DNA of 10,235 nucleotides from Monoraphidium neglectum (Eukaryota; Chlorophyta; Chlorophyceae; Sphaeropleales; Selenastraceae): the NCBI RefSeq assembly GCF_000611645.1, contig NW_014011469.1:1-10235 (forward strand), in the 5' to 3' direction. Position numbers and translations under genes: made by a program. The notes beneath the pieces were generated by a model. The model did not search any database, had not been told where the DNA came from, and worked only from the letters and a program-made list of their open reading frames with translations. This document shows, piece after piece, positions 1 through 8,359 of this stretch. Numbering within the stretch: the stretch's first letter is position 1; each line of letters opens with the position of its first letter.

Positions 1-1
1 G

Positions 2-131
2 CTGCGCGTCGAGCGCGAGGTGGCGATGACCCCCAGCGAGGCCGACGAGGCCAACAGGGTGCTGCCGCGCGGCTACGCGTACCTGCCCTCAGACCAGCTG
101 CAGCGCGGCGGCGCAGCGGGCGCTGGCGCGG

Positions 132-171
<40 letters not shown>

Positions 172-229
172 GGCCAGGCGACAGTCAGGGGCTGGCGGCG
201 GCGGCAGCCGGTCTGGCAAGCGCCGCTGA
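2..229 (+). CDS. C-terminal end of an unrecognised protein with poly-Gln tail (5' partial)
   Basis: This is the last coding segment of a gene that begins left of the window. The frame is open from base 2, so the ATG at 26-28 need not be a start. The visible 75 residues begin LRVEREVAMTPSEADEANRV, followed by a short ordered-looking stretch containing LPRGYAYLPSDQLQR. After that comes a low-complexity tail: Gly/Ala, 12 Gln, then a basic Gly/Ser/Arg stretch ending SGKRR and TGA at 227-229. The tail is probably disordered. I do not recognise the family from so little sequence, and no catalytic motif is visible. Support for it being coding: an open GC-rich frame to the window edge, and a TGTAA poly(A) signal 133 nt after the stop. 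It converges on the GT61-like gene that ends at 1060. Confidence 0.6.
134..169 (+). repeat. (CAG)12 microsatellite coding poly-Gln
   Basis: Twelve uninterrupted CAG units lie in frame in the left-edge gene and encode 12 glutamines near its C-terminus. The array is pure, with no CAA interruptions, so it is expected to vary in length between strains. Confidence 0.95.
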
Positions 230-361
230 TGTCACCCGCGTGCGGGTGGACAATCAAGTGCTGCTGCTGCCAGCTGGCGCCTGTCCTGGTGTGCTCGCGA
301 TCTGAGGTGTCGTTGTCCTGTGTCGTTGAGCTCAACACCGGCCCGTGACCTAGCCGTGATG

Positions 362-366
362 TGTAA
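362..366 (+). promoter_or_regulatory. TGTAA polyadenylation signal of the left-edge gene
   Basis: TGTAA is the canonical near-upstream poly(A) element in green algae such as Chlamydomonas, usually 10-20 nt before cleavage. This copy lies 133 nt after the TGA of the left-edge gene, on the right strand and at a plausible distance. A 5-mer is weak evidence alone; position makes the case. Confidence 0.55.
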
Positions 367-742
367 CCCTGCAATTACCAACTGAACGACACATCAGGTC
401 AAACAAAACATGCGTCTATTGGCTGATCAGGGCAGGCGCGGACAGAATCGTCGGCAGCATATATAACAGAAGGACGACGTCACAAAATCAGTCATGGAAA
501 ACAGGCTCTAAATTCAAGCCAAACGAATGGGAAGTGCACTGTGATGGGCTGTTCGTTGTTTTGGGTCCAATGAGGGTTTATCGGAGGTTTTTTTTGCCAA
601 ACCGGAAAGAGATGATATCAGATCAAGATTGGCAAGGTTGCTTGCCCTGAAATCGTTCTCCCGGGGTGCAACTGCCGGCTTGCTCGTACCTGCAAAGCAG
701 CCAACAGTGGGGAGATGGGTGCTTTTGGGTGCGTCGAGGAGA

Positions 743-797
743 GTGTGTGTGTGTGTGTGTGCGCGCACACGCACGCACGCACGCACGTGCGTGTGTG
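743..797. repeat. 55-nt alternating purine/pyrimidine tract (GT/GC/CA microsatellite)
   Basis: The tract starts as a (GT)9 run, passes through GCGCGC and continues as (CACG)n, then GTGCGTGTGTG. Every step alternates purine and pyrimidine without a break. Its centre is a perfect 14-bp palindrome at 757-770 (GTGTGCGCGCACAC). Such sequence is a classic candidate for left-handed Z-DNA under negative supercoiling. It lies in the 3' flank between two convergent genes. Confidence 0.9.
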
Positions 798-1059
798 AAG
801 GTGCGTCCGTGCATATGTGTGCGAAAGGGGCGAGGCAGTTGCAAAAGCTAGGCGCACGCACGCATGTGTGAGAGCCACGTGCACGGGGACCTGCATTCGC
901 TCACAGCAGTCCTCAACTTTGCGATGCGCACACAATACCGTTGCTCGGCCCCCACCTCACACGCGCACTCTCTCTTCCGTGACGGAGCCTATCTTCTCTC
1001 CTCCGCTCGTCTCTCCGCGCGCACCCAAGCTCGGCCAGAAGGCGCCCTTGTCGCCGCGG

Positions 1060-3812
1060 CTAGTACCGCGACGCCACGTAATCCATGGCGGCGGTCAGCG
1101 CGGCGCTGAGCGACTGGGCGGTGCCCTCCGCCTCCAGGTACCTGTGGCCCAGCATGGCCGCCATGTTGTGGTAGTGCAGGTTGCTGCCCTGGCCAAACTC
1201 CACGACTGCCCCGCGGTGGGGCCGCATCCAGATCTGGTTGGTCAGGGCGGCGCCGTGGATGCCGACGACGACGCCCGCGTGTGTGTAGAGCACGAGCTGG
1301 TCCGGGAAGAGGTCGTGGGCAGACGGGTCCAGGGACTGGGCGGTGGGAGGGGGGGCGTGCAACGGGGCAGAGAGGCAAGGGGGAGCTGCGTCATGGCAGG
1401 GGCAAGGGCTAGCTTCAAGTTTGCTCTGGGCAGGCGATGCGCTGACGGCCGCTTCGTGTCCGACACGGGGCGTGGCGTTCGGGCCTGAGTGATAGACTGC
1501 TGCATGCAGGGCGGCGGCCGGAGGGAACGAGGTCAACGGGCCCTGCTGCCATCCCCTCCTCGCCCTAACCAATGTTTGGTGGGTAGCCCTGCCGCCCTGC
1601 CCCCTCGCCCGCTCGGAGCCCGTGCCACCACCGCGCCCCCTGGCATAGCCACGGCAATCAACCCTCCCCCCAGACTGCGCACGTGGAAGTCAAAGGACAC
1701 GTTGCTGGGCCGGCAGCCCTGCTGCGTCGCCACCTCGCGCTCCTCCTGCCACCATCCAAACGCCGGCGGAGCGCACGCCGCCTGGTTCCACCCCAGGACT
1801 GCCGCCTGCAGCGCCGCCACGATCCCGGCCTCCTCCTCGTAGCCCAGCTGCCGCTCGCTCTGCCAGCCGCTGAGGCCGCCGCCCGCCTCCAGGGTCCGCC
1901 CAAACCACTGCCGGCTGAGCCACACCACGTTCAGGCGGCGGTGCCCCTCCGCCGGCACGCGCCGCGCCGCGGCGCCCGGCCGGCCGCCCAGCATCGCGGC
2001 GACGTACTCCTCGCGCTCCGCCCTGGGCAGTATCTCGCGGAACAGGGCGCGCTGCCAGTGCGCCGCCGCCACCAGCAGCGTTGAGGGGCAGGTGTGGGGG
2101 CTGTCGATGCCCTCGTAGCCCAGGAACGCCGCCGCGGGCTGTGTGTAGTGGGCGTGGACCGCGCGACAGTAGCACCGCCTGGGGCCGCCCTTGCGGGCGT
2201 CAGCGGCGAGGCTGGCGGCTGGGTGGGGGTGCGACAGGCGGCTCCAGATCTCGGCAAAGGGCCCCGGGGCGAACCAGTCGGCGATGATCACCTGGTGGGT
2301 TGCAGGGTGGGGGGTAGGGGGTTAGAGGGCGGCGGTATTCTAGGAGGGAGGGGGAGACGCGGCGGCACGGCTGGCGGTGCAGCTTGTCACACGAGGGAAG
2401 TCAAATGGCAAGAAGACGGCGGCCTGCTGTACGGCGTGCAGCAGCTGGCCCCGCCCAAAGCCAACGCACGTGTGCCATGTTGCCCCGGACTCAAACTGCG
2501 GCTGCCCATCCATTTTGCCACCCCTGCACCGACCCTTCCCCCCTTGCACTCCCCTCCCCTGCTCCCCCGTTGTACGCCTCTCACACCACACCTGCAGCCC
2601 CTGCGCAAACGCCGCCTGGCCCTCAGCCGCAGCCACCACCGCCAGCGAGAGGAACGCCTGGACCAGGCTCTGAGTGAAGTGGTAGGGGTTGGTCGTGTCC
2701 AGCCGGCTGACAAACATGACGGTGTGTGGCACGGCGTCAGGGGCGCCGTCGCCGCACTGCGCTTCGATATCATCTGCGTCGACCTCGACCACGGGAGACT
2801 GGGGCTGTTCAGGGCGCTGATCCCTCTGTGCTCTCGCCCCCTCCCCTCCTTGACCAGAGCGTGTCTCCTTGAAAAGCAATCTTGTGCTGGCTGACGTGGC
2901 GGGTGCTGCAGTCCGACTCGCTGCCAGTGCGTTCGCTGCCGCCCCCGTCAGAGTCGCCGTGCTCGCATCTGCCGTCGCTGCGGCGTCGCGTCCGGCCTCC
3001 TCGGCGGCGGCCCACCGCTGCTGCTCCGCCTCGCTGACTGGCATTGCCTCTGCCAGGTGTAGGCCCCCGCCCTCCTGCCCCTGCTCATAAAGCACAGACG
3101 CCGGTGCCTGGAACCATGGCAGCTGCTCGCCGTCCAGGCCGCTTGATATCCGCTGCGCCCGCTCTGCATGTGCGTCAAGCTTGCAGCCGAGCTGCACCGA
3201 GCCGGGCCCGCCACGCGGCAGGTACGCGTCGTGCGCGGGGTGCCCCAACGGGCCCTGAGGGCCCATGAAGCCGCGGGCGTCCAGCACCAGGTTGGTGCTC
3301 ACGCAGGCCAGCCCGCCGTTGCTGACCGGGTACGCGTAGCACTCGACGCGGCTCGCGCCTGAAAGCTGCCTGCTGGCGCCTTTGCACAGCACGCCCCGGC
3401 CGCGGGCCCATCCCTCCAGGAAGCCGATGCCTAGCTTGTCGTCGCATCTGGCTGTCACCTGCACGCCATGGCCGCGCGCGTCGGCTGACGCATAATCCAG
3501 CCAGAAACCAAAATCTAATCGACGGTCGGCGCCAGCTAGCGGCGCTGTCGCTGCTGCGGACTGCCCAGGCCCCTGGCCGACTGCGCGGAGCCCTGGTCTG
3601 TCGCCGCCGCTGGCCAACAGCAGGCGCGCGGCAGCGGCGTGGGTGTAACGATGTTGCAGCAGCGCCGTAGCGGCGAGCGTCACCACGGCCCAGGCAGCCA
3701 GCACCGCGCGGCGCCTGGCGCGAGCACCGCTACCCAGCAGGCGTGTGTGGCCTGCCAAGGCGCGTGCCGAGTGGACCGAGTGTTTCAGCTCATCATCAGG
3801 AGGCGCGTGCAT
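1060..3812 (-). CDS. GT61-family (DUF563-like) glycosyltransferase, predicted Golgi type II membrane protein
   Basis: Three exons on the minus strand: 3812-2592, 2291-1683 and 1335-1060, both introns phase 0, giving about 701 aa. Residues 1-35 are a basic cytosolic tail; 36-52 (AVLAAWAVVTLAATALL) form one signal-anchor helix, as in Golgi type II enzymes. Residues 53-345 are a stem and poorly conserved region with an Ala/Thr/Ser-rich linker near 260-315. The transferase domain starts near VMFVSRLDTTNPYHF (to 379), then VIIADWFAPGPF (408-419), RRCYCRAVHAHY (445-456), VVWLSRQ (529-535), and the hallmark VVGIHGAALTN (633-643) with GAVVEF (652-657). The order and the HGAxLTN motif match GT61 enzymes, which include plant xylosyl/arabinosyltransferases and EOGT-type O-GlcNAc transferases; donor sugar and acceptor cannot be told. 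Joining exon 1 to exon 2 rebuilds GLQVIIAD exactly. A second phase-0 donor, GTGGCT at about 1655, would add 9 residues before exon 3. Confidence 0.78.
1336..1682 (-). other. Intron 2 of the GT61-like gene
   Basis: The donor is GTGCGC (1682 downward), a hexamer also inferred in two other introns of this window, and the acceptor is CCGCCCAG (ending at 1336). The intron is 347 nt and phase 0. It joins NVSFDFH to SLDPSAHDLF, giving the usual spacing to the HGAALTN motif. Confidence 0.6.
2292..2591 (-). other. Intron 1 of the GT61-like gene, open in frame for most of its length
   Basis: The donor is GTGTGG (2591 downward) and the acceptor CCACCAG (ending at 2292); the intron is 300 nt, phase 0. 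Exon 1 reads through it for another 83 codons before a stop at 2340. Splicing is preferred because it joins LQ to VIIADWFAPGPF, as expected for GT61 proteins. Retention would give a 490-residue product lacking most of the transferase domain. Confidence 0.65.
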
Positions 3813-4289
3813 GGTCCAAGTGAAGGCAGGTTCTCCTGAAAGACCAGCTTAGCTCATCTTCACTGGCGCAAGGGGCAGGACGGCTCGCTGTCGCAAGTGT
3901 TGCTGACCCTGCACTGACAGGCGAGGGTCCCACGATTTCCACTGACGGGCCAGACTAGATGGCAATACAGGCGCCACTGAGGGACACTTGGTATGGGTAG
4001 CAGCAGACCCCAAGCTCACCCGCCATCCTTGCGCGGATCAAGCGCGGGGCCCCTCGGATCAGATTTTCCCTCCTTTCGGCCGAGATCACGGAATTCTATG
4101 GTGTTTACTTTCCATCTGATTATGTTATGCTGTCATATCTAATATGATATGGCCCTACCGTACCGTAGATCTCTCCGACTCAAAAAGAACGGCACGTCAG
4201 ACACTGTAGCATGGGTGGCTTCTGTCCGTATCTCGGCCAAATGATCGAGCATGCATAATACAATGTCGGTGAGCACGGGGAGGTGCAGA

Positions 4290-4310
4290 AACGTGGCAAC
4301 TTGCCACGTT
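4290..4310. repeat. 21-bp palindrome with 10-bp perfect arms
   Basis: The arms AACGTGGCAA and TTGCCACGTT are exact reverse complements around a single C. Each arm contains an ACGTGG core, like the G-box/ABRE elements bound by plant and algal bZIP or bHLH factors. It lies about 480 bp upstream of the GT61-like start codon and 1.76 kb upstream of the RPA34-like one. Binding is inference; the symmetry is directly visible. Confidence 0.85.
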
Positions 4311-5294
4311 CAAGCACATCTGGTCATTATAGTCATGGCATTCGCTGCAGCATTTGCTGATTTGAGTCATGGCATGACGACCCTTTCTGCAGAAGTTCAC
4401 TGCAGCATTACATTGCAGGCTCACCCCACGTGACCGCCCTGCCACTGCAAGTCACCATCCGCACACGCTTACCCGCCTGTGCACGGCGACGTTGGCAGAC
4501 AAGGCCAGTGGTCAGCCTCCCCTTGTCTAGGCAGGACTCAGCCATGTCCATCGGTGCAAACTATGAACCTGGTGTGCACAATATCATACCAATGCGTAGC
4601 ATCAGACCCCACCAATACCATTCCTACGTACAAGCTCATGCCAAAATCCCTCAAATATGCTACGTGTAGACCGAATCACTCGGATTTTGATTGCAACAGT
4701 GCCAGTGCAACAGCTTCGCCAGTGTCCAGCCTTCCTGGGTGTTCTGTTGTGCCACCTTTTGGGGGATTGGCATGTCTACATCCAGCGCCGAAACCTGATT
4801 GATTGCCCCGCCTGCTGCCCTGTTGCCACACTGCAAGGTTGTAGCCAATGACAGTCCAGCCTCAGTCTACAGGTGGTCCACTCTTCAACCAGTGGCCCTG
4901 GTCTGCGGCCGACGGCCACAGGCCAGCCAGCTGCTTCCATCATCTCTCCTGGCATTGCTCGTCTCTGTCTCTCTCTCGGCGCGACAAGTCGTGTGGCGGC
5001 TGGCGTAACCATTCACTCAAGCGTTTTCATCTCACCCCCTTGTTCACCTTCCCGTACTCGCCCAACACTATGCCTTCTTGACCGCCTAGGGCTTGCACAA
5101 ATCTTGCAAACGGCAGCACAGAGTCACCGGCATCCGTCCATCGTTGCCAAAAACAGGCCTCTGCACACCTTGTGTCTGAATGTTTGGATGCAGCAGCCAG
5201 GCACGCCTGCAGGGTTGGCGCAAGCGGCCCTACGAACTCACAGGGGCAGCATCAGTTGCCTGCCTGCAGGAGATCGGGGTATGCCGTGTGTAGC

Positions 5295-5295
<1 letters not shown>

Positions 5296-5331
<36 letters not shown>
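5296..5331 (+). repeat. (AGC)12 microsatellite, intergenic
   Basis: Twelve pure AGC units (the same family as CAG) sit in the divergent intergenic region. An open frame here would read poly-Ser, but it has no other support as protein. The array shows that CAG-type expansion in this genome is not confined to coding sequence. Confidence 0.93.
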
Positions 5332-5603
5332 TTCAGCGGTAGTCACCACCAATGCGATATCGCCGCATGCGCCAAGCCTTCGTGACGGCAAATGACAGGT
5401 TAAAGCTGCCGACTGTGGTTATGGTGGTTGAGTTGATTGCTGAGCCACTGCTGCTTGTCCTGGACACATGCGTGCAATTTCAACACACCTGGATTCTGCA
5501 CCTCTCAAGCATGCATATAAACCGAACGTTTTGTCCAGGCAATAATGTGAGGCGATTTGAGGCGATTTTAACTGACATATTGCTAAGTGTGCAGTAGCTG
5601 CTG

Positions 5604-5625
5604 TCACGTGTATCATTGCACGTGA
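5604..5625. promoter_or_regulatory. Paired CACGTG (G-box) inverted repeat
   Basis: TCACGTG and CACGTGA face each other across an 8-nt spacer, giving two palindromic CACGTG boxes 14 nt apart. A third CACGTG is at 5713-5718. They lie 350-470 bp upstream of the RPA34-like start codon. CACGTG is the standard core for bHLH/bZIP factors in plants and algae; a role here is inferred from clustering only. Confidence 0.4.
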
Positions 5626-6070
5626 TAAGAAGATGTGGGGAAGTTGGCTTGTAACAATAACACGAGTCTTGAGGAATGAATTGAAAAGGACATGGCAGCA
5701 ATGGGCACCTGGCACGTGTGGCAATACTGCCTCCCTTGCATGTCACAATTGCGACCTGTGTGCCGTGGCTCTGGTGACGACCAGCCACTGTACAAGCCAC
5801 TTATCATAGGTATGCTCGTCACTGCTTGTACGCTCAGATACTCTTCCATATCAGAACTCATCTGAGAACATGCGCAAGGTTGACTGCGCCACTGGTGACG
5901 GCAGTGCACGTCGGTGACGGCAGCATGCCAAGTTGCCATCTTCTCTTCCTCCCCAGCGTGGGGAAGACAAGCTCTGGGCAATTTTGCGCATCAAGTTATC
6001 CAAGTTAAGCTAGCTGCAGCAACTTTGCTTTGCGCAGATCCATAGGGCCAACACAGCACCGCACACCAGG

Positions 6071-6474
6071 ATGGGCAAGCACAAGGACAAGGCTGACAAA
6101 AAGGATAAGAATCCCAGCGCAGAAAAGGAGAAGAAGAAGCGGAAGCGCGACGATGTCGAGACTGCAGGTCAGCAGCAGCCGGCAGAAGCCACCCTGCACG
6201 CTCATAAGAAGCAAAATGGCAGCAAGAAGTCCGAGGACGTTGTAGCATCGGCAGCAGCAGCAGCAGCAGCAGTGGATGCGAGCGCCAAGAAAAAGAAGAA
6301 GCACAAGTCATCAGCGGCGGCTGGGTGCGCGCCGCTGCTGCTGCAGCATAGCAACGCACATGCGGTTGGTTTCTGATTATACGTCAACCTGAAGCATGTG
6401 ACAAATCGGCGTGATGGCTCCTGTGCTGAATTGTGTGCTTCATTACCCGGCAAATCGCCTTGCCTCATGCAGGG

Positions 6475-6529
<55 letters not shown>

Positions 6530-8104
6530 CCTGCAGGAGGAAGGGGAGCAGCAGCTACAGCATGAGGGTGCGGCAGCTGCAGGAGCGCGTCCCCGCCCGA
6601 TGCCAGCTGCGCCCACGTTTGACCCCCTGCGCGATGGCGACAAGACCTTGGCGGCCTTCCGTGCCATGAGGGCGAGCGGCGACCCCGACCAGCTGCAGCC
6701 GTGCTGGCCCCTGGCGGGCAGCGCGCCGGCAGCCAAGCGACCGCTGGCGCCGATGGAGCGCGTGCTGGAGGGCAAGGCGGAGCTCTGGGTGATACAGCTG
6801 CCGGGCCAGGTGTGAACCGACATGCAGCAAAACGGGACGCTTCGGTGTGCGGGATGGCATCGCAAGTCGTTGCGATGCTGATGACACTCCTGTCGGAATC
6901 GGCAAATGACCATGTGCGCCTGCGCTTGCGAGCTTTGCAAATGAGGAGCTGACCTGGCAACTACTGCTTGCGCGCTCAACCCAGCCTACACCCACACAAA
7001 TGCCCCTATGCCTCCCCAGATGGATGCGGAGGCCCTAGATGGCTGCGTGCTGCAGCTGGACGAGCGGATGGCCGCCAACCCTGCACGTGCGGGGGACATG
7101 GGCACGCTGGAGCTCGCAGCCAGCACGGCCGAGGGTGAGTGGCGTCTGACAGCGGGGCGCTCGATGGGGGCTCGAGGGGGGGGGGTCAGCTCCTGTGCAG
7201 CATGCCGCTGCAGGTCCGCTGCTGTCACGCAAGATCGGAGTGTGCGCCGGCGCCTCGTGCGGCGCGCCGCTGCACCATGGGTGTGGCCTCCTTTCGCATG
7301 ACCCCGCCCCTACGGCGGCGCGCCCTGCAGAGCTGGAGCTCGTTCGGCGCTTTACACTGCGCCAGGAGGGCGCCGCCGCCTGCGAACCGCTCTTTGTGGC
7401 CGCGCCCACCGAGCGCTCGCGCGGCAGCCTGGAGCCACTGCGGCCCGCGCGGCGGCTGGTGGTGGCCGAGGACGTGGGCGCGGCAGACGAGGCGCTGGTG
7501 GCGCGTGCGCATGCGGAGGAGCCTGCGCTGCAGCTGTACCCGCATGCGATGCCGCCTGATCGCGGGAACCGGCTGTTGCAGATGGAGGTGGGCCGATTCA
7601 GGGATGGGAGGTTGAGGGACCCTGTTGGCAGGGCAAGCGTGAGAGCATGCTGTTTGCACAGTGGCGCTTGCGTACGTGAGGCACGCCGCTCGACCCGCAC
7701 TTGCTAGCTGTGCACAGACGCTTTTGCCAGCAGGATGCGGCGCACTCAAGTGCTTGCACTGCAATGCGACATCGCAACACCCCTAGGGCCGCTTCCGACC
7801 GCCGCCGGTTGAGCCGCTCGCGGGCACATGGCCGCCGCCCGGCTGGGCGCCCGGCGCAGCTCTGCAGGAGCGCGACCGCCGGCGCGCCGCGCGCCGCAAG
7901 AAGGGCCTGCCCGAGGTGGACCCGCGGGACGATCTGGAGCAGCAGCGGCTGACAGACCTGCGTCCGGCGGCCGGCGCGCCATGGGGCGAGGCTGGCGGGC
8001 GGCCGCTGCCGCCGCAGTGGCGGGCGCTGCCGGGGGGCGGGCTGGGGGCCGTTCCGCTAGGCGATGTGGAGCAGGACGTGAGCGTGGCGTACCAATACTC
8101 GTGA
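6071..8104 (+). CDS. Putative RNA polymerase I subunit A34 (RPA34/CD3EAP)-like protein
   Basis: Five exons: 6071-6324, 6473-6809, 7020-7134, 7331-7587 and 7787-8104, with phases 2, 0, 1, 0, giving 426 aa and ending at TGA 8102-8104. Residues 1-84 are Lys-rich (MGKHKDKADKKDK, KEKKKRKR, KKKKKHK), nuclear/nucleolar-like, with a 7-Ala run. Residues 87-103 are 17 Gln. Residues 132-160 read PTFDPLRDGDKTLAAFRAMR and onward. Residues 188-205 contain ELWVIQLPGQMDAEALDG, then RFTLRQEG, EPLFVAAPTERSRGSLEPL and ARRLVVAEDV. An LW-hydrophobic-IQ-P segment followed by short beta-like stretches resembles the barrel of RPA34, which pairs with RPA49 on RNA polymerase I. The C-terminus is basic then Pro/Gly-rich (QERDRRRAARRKKG). 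Known RPA34 proteins carry the Lys-rich tail at the C-terminus, so the order here is odd and the call is tentative. The TAG acceptor of exon 5 is the weakest junction. Confidence 0.5.
6251..6272 (+). repeat. (GCA)7 tract coding poly-Ala
   Basis: Seven GCA units in exon 1 of the RPA34-like gene encode seven alanines. It is the same CAG-family repeat as the downstream poly-Gln tract but read in a different frame of the same protein. Confidence 0.9.
6477..6527 (+). repeat. (CAG)17 tract coding poly-Gln, next to a splice acceptor
   Basis: Seventeen pure CAG units begin 4 nt into exon 2 of the RPA34-like gene, right after the inferred acceptor ATGCAG (ending at 6472). It is the longest repeat of its kind in the window. 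Each unit is itself a potential CAG acceptor. Confidence 0.95.
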
Positions 8105-8329
8105 GCGCCAGAGTGCCTTGGCGCTTTCCTATGCGAATGTCAAAATGATAACGGCTGCAGCGGCTGCTGCTGCTGCTGCCGCAGCATCGGCGCCGGCGGT
8201 GCTCCCCGTTGGGCTGCCCCGGTCCTGTCGTGCACATCGCTGCGACGCACACGATGTGTGGCCGCTGGTGTGCATTCTTTGTGCAGGGGGGGGGCTATGC
8301 ATTGCTGTGCTATGTGTTGTCCCCTTGCA

Positions 8330-8334
8330 TGTAA
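8330..8334 (+). promoter_or_regulatory. TGTAA polyadenylation signal of the RPA34-like gene
   Basis: This green-algal poly(A) element lies 226 nt after the TGA of the RPA34-like gene, on its strand. It leaves about 190 bp before the hydA start codon. Its position also supports 8104 as the true end of the gene. Confidence 0.6.
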
Positions 8335-8359
8335 CAAGAGTAGGCAGGTACCCTCTGTG

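Larger units (their letters stand above)
230..1059. other. Convergent intergenic region (3' UTRs, no supported gene)
   Basis: This 830-bp stretch separates two genes that point at each other. It holds the 3' UTR and TGTAA of the left gene, a TATATAA at 460-466 with no coding region behind it, and an eight-base T run near 589-596. It also holds the alternating purine/pyrimidine tract at 743-797 and further GCAC/GTGT-rich sequence to about 890. Open frames of 60-115 codons across 514-935 come from the dinucleotide-like repeats (His/Thr or Val/Cys runs) and are not credible proteins. I found no TTACA (TGTAA on the minus strand) that could end the GT61-like transcript, so its poly(A) signal is either a variant or not recognised. 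Confidence 0.6.
3813..6070. other. Divergent intergenic region of 2.26 kb, no supported gene
   Basis: This separates the 5' ends of the GT61-like gene (minus) and the RPA34-like gene (plus), so it should carry both promoters. It is visibly richer in A/T than the flanking genes. Contents seen: an imperfect hairpin CATATC/GATATG at 4134-4151; a 21-bp palindrome at 4290-4310; the repeated words AGTCATGGCA and CTGCAGCATT within 4330-4415; (AGC)12 at 5296-5331; TATAAA at 5516-5521; a 10-bp tandem duplication GAGGCGATTT at 5549-5568; and CACGTG boxes at 5605, 5619 and 5713. Open frames of up to 170 codons (e.g. 4873-5385) lack family features and splice support. I found no tRNA fold and no transposon termini. 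A lowly expressed or non-coding transcript cannot be excluded. Confidence 0.55.

Noticed and set aside
460..466. TATATAA as a promoter for a hidden plus-strand gene
   Set aside because: No credible coding region or splice structure follows before the convergent GT61-like gene.
514..935. His/Thr- and Cys/Val-rich open frames on both strands
   Set aside because: They exist only because GT/CA-type repeats lack stop codons in several frames; there is no family match and no splice context.
817..1488. 223-codon open frame on the plus strand
   Set aside because: It is antisense to the last exon and intron of the GT61-like gene, whose HGAALTN motif fixes the minus strand as coding.
1690..2287. Several overlapping Arg/Gly/Ala-rich frames on both strands
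   Set aside because: They are GC-rich shadows of exon 2 of the GT61-like gene.
4873..5385. 170-codon plus-strand frame with a poly-Ser run
   Set aside because: The Ser run is the (AGC)12 microsatellite; the rest is compositionally unlike the real genes here, with no recognisable motif.
5613..5981. 122-codon minus-strand frame upstream of the RPA34-like gene
   Set aside because: No motif, no family resemblance, no splice partners, and it overlaps the likely promoter with CACGTG boxes.
6005..6304. Highly hydrophobic minus-strand frame resembling a small membrane protein
   Set aside because: It is the antisense of the Lys-rich exon 1 of the RPA34-like gene: AAG/AAA codons read as CTT/TTT, and GCA repeats as Cys runs.
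134..6527. CRISPR-like array from regularly spaced repeats
   Set aside because: The repeats are trinucleotide microsatellites without spacers, in a eukaryotic genome.
6443..6979. Minus-strand frame with a run of 17 Cys
   Set aside because: It is the antisense of the (CAG)17 poly-Gln tract and its exon.
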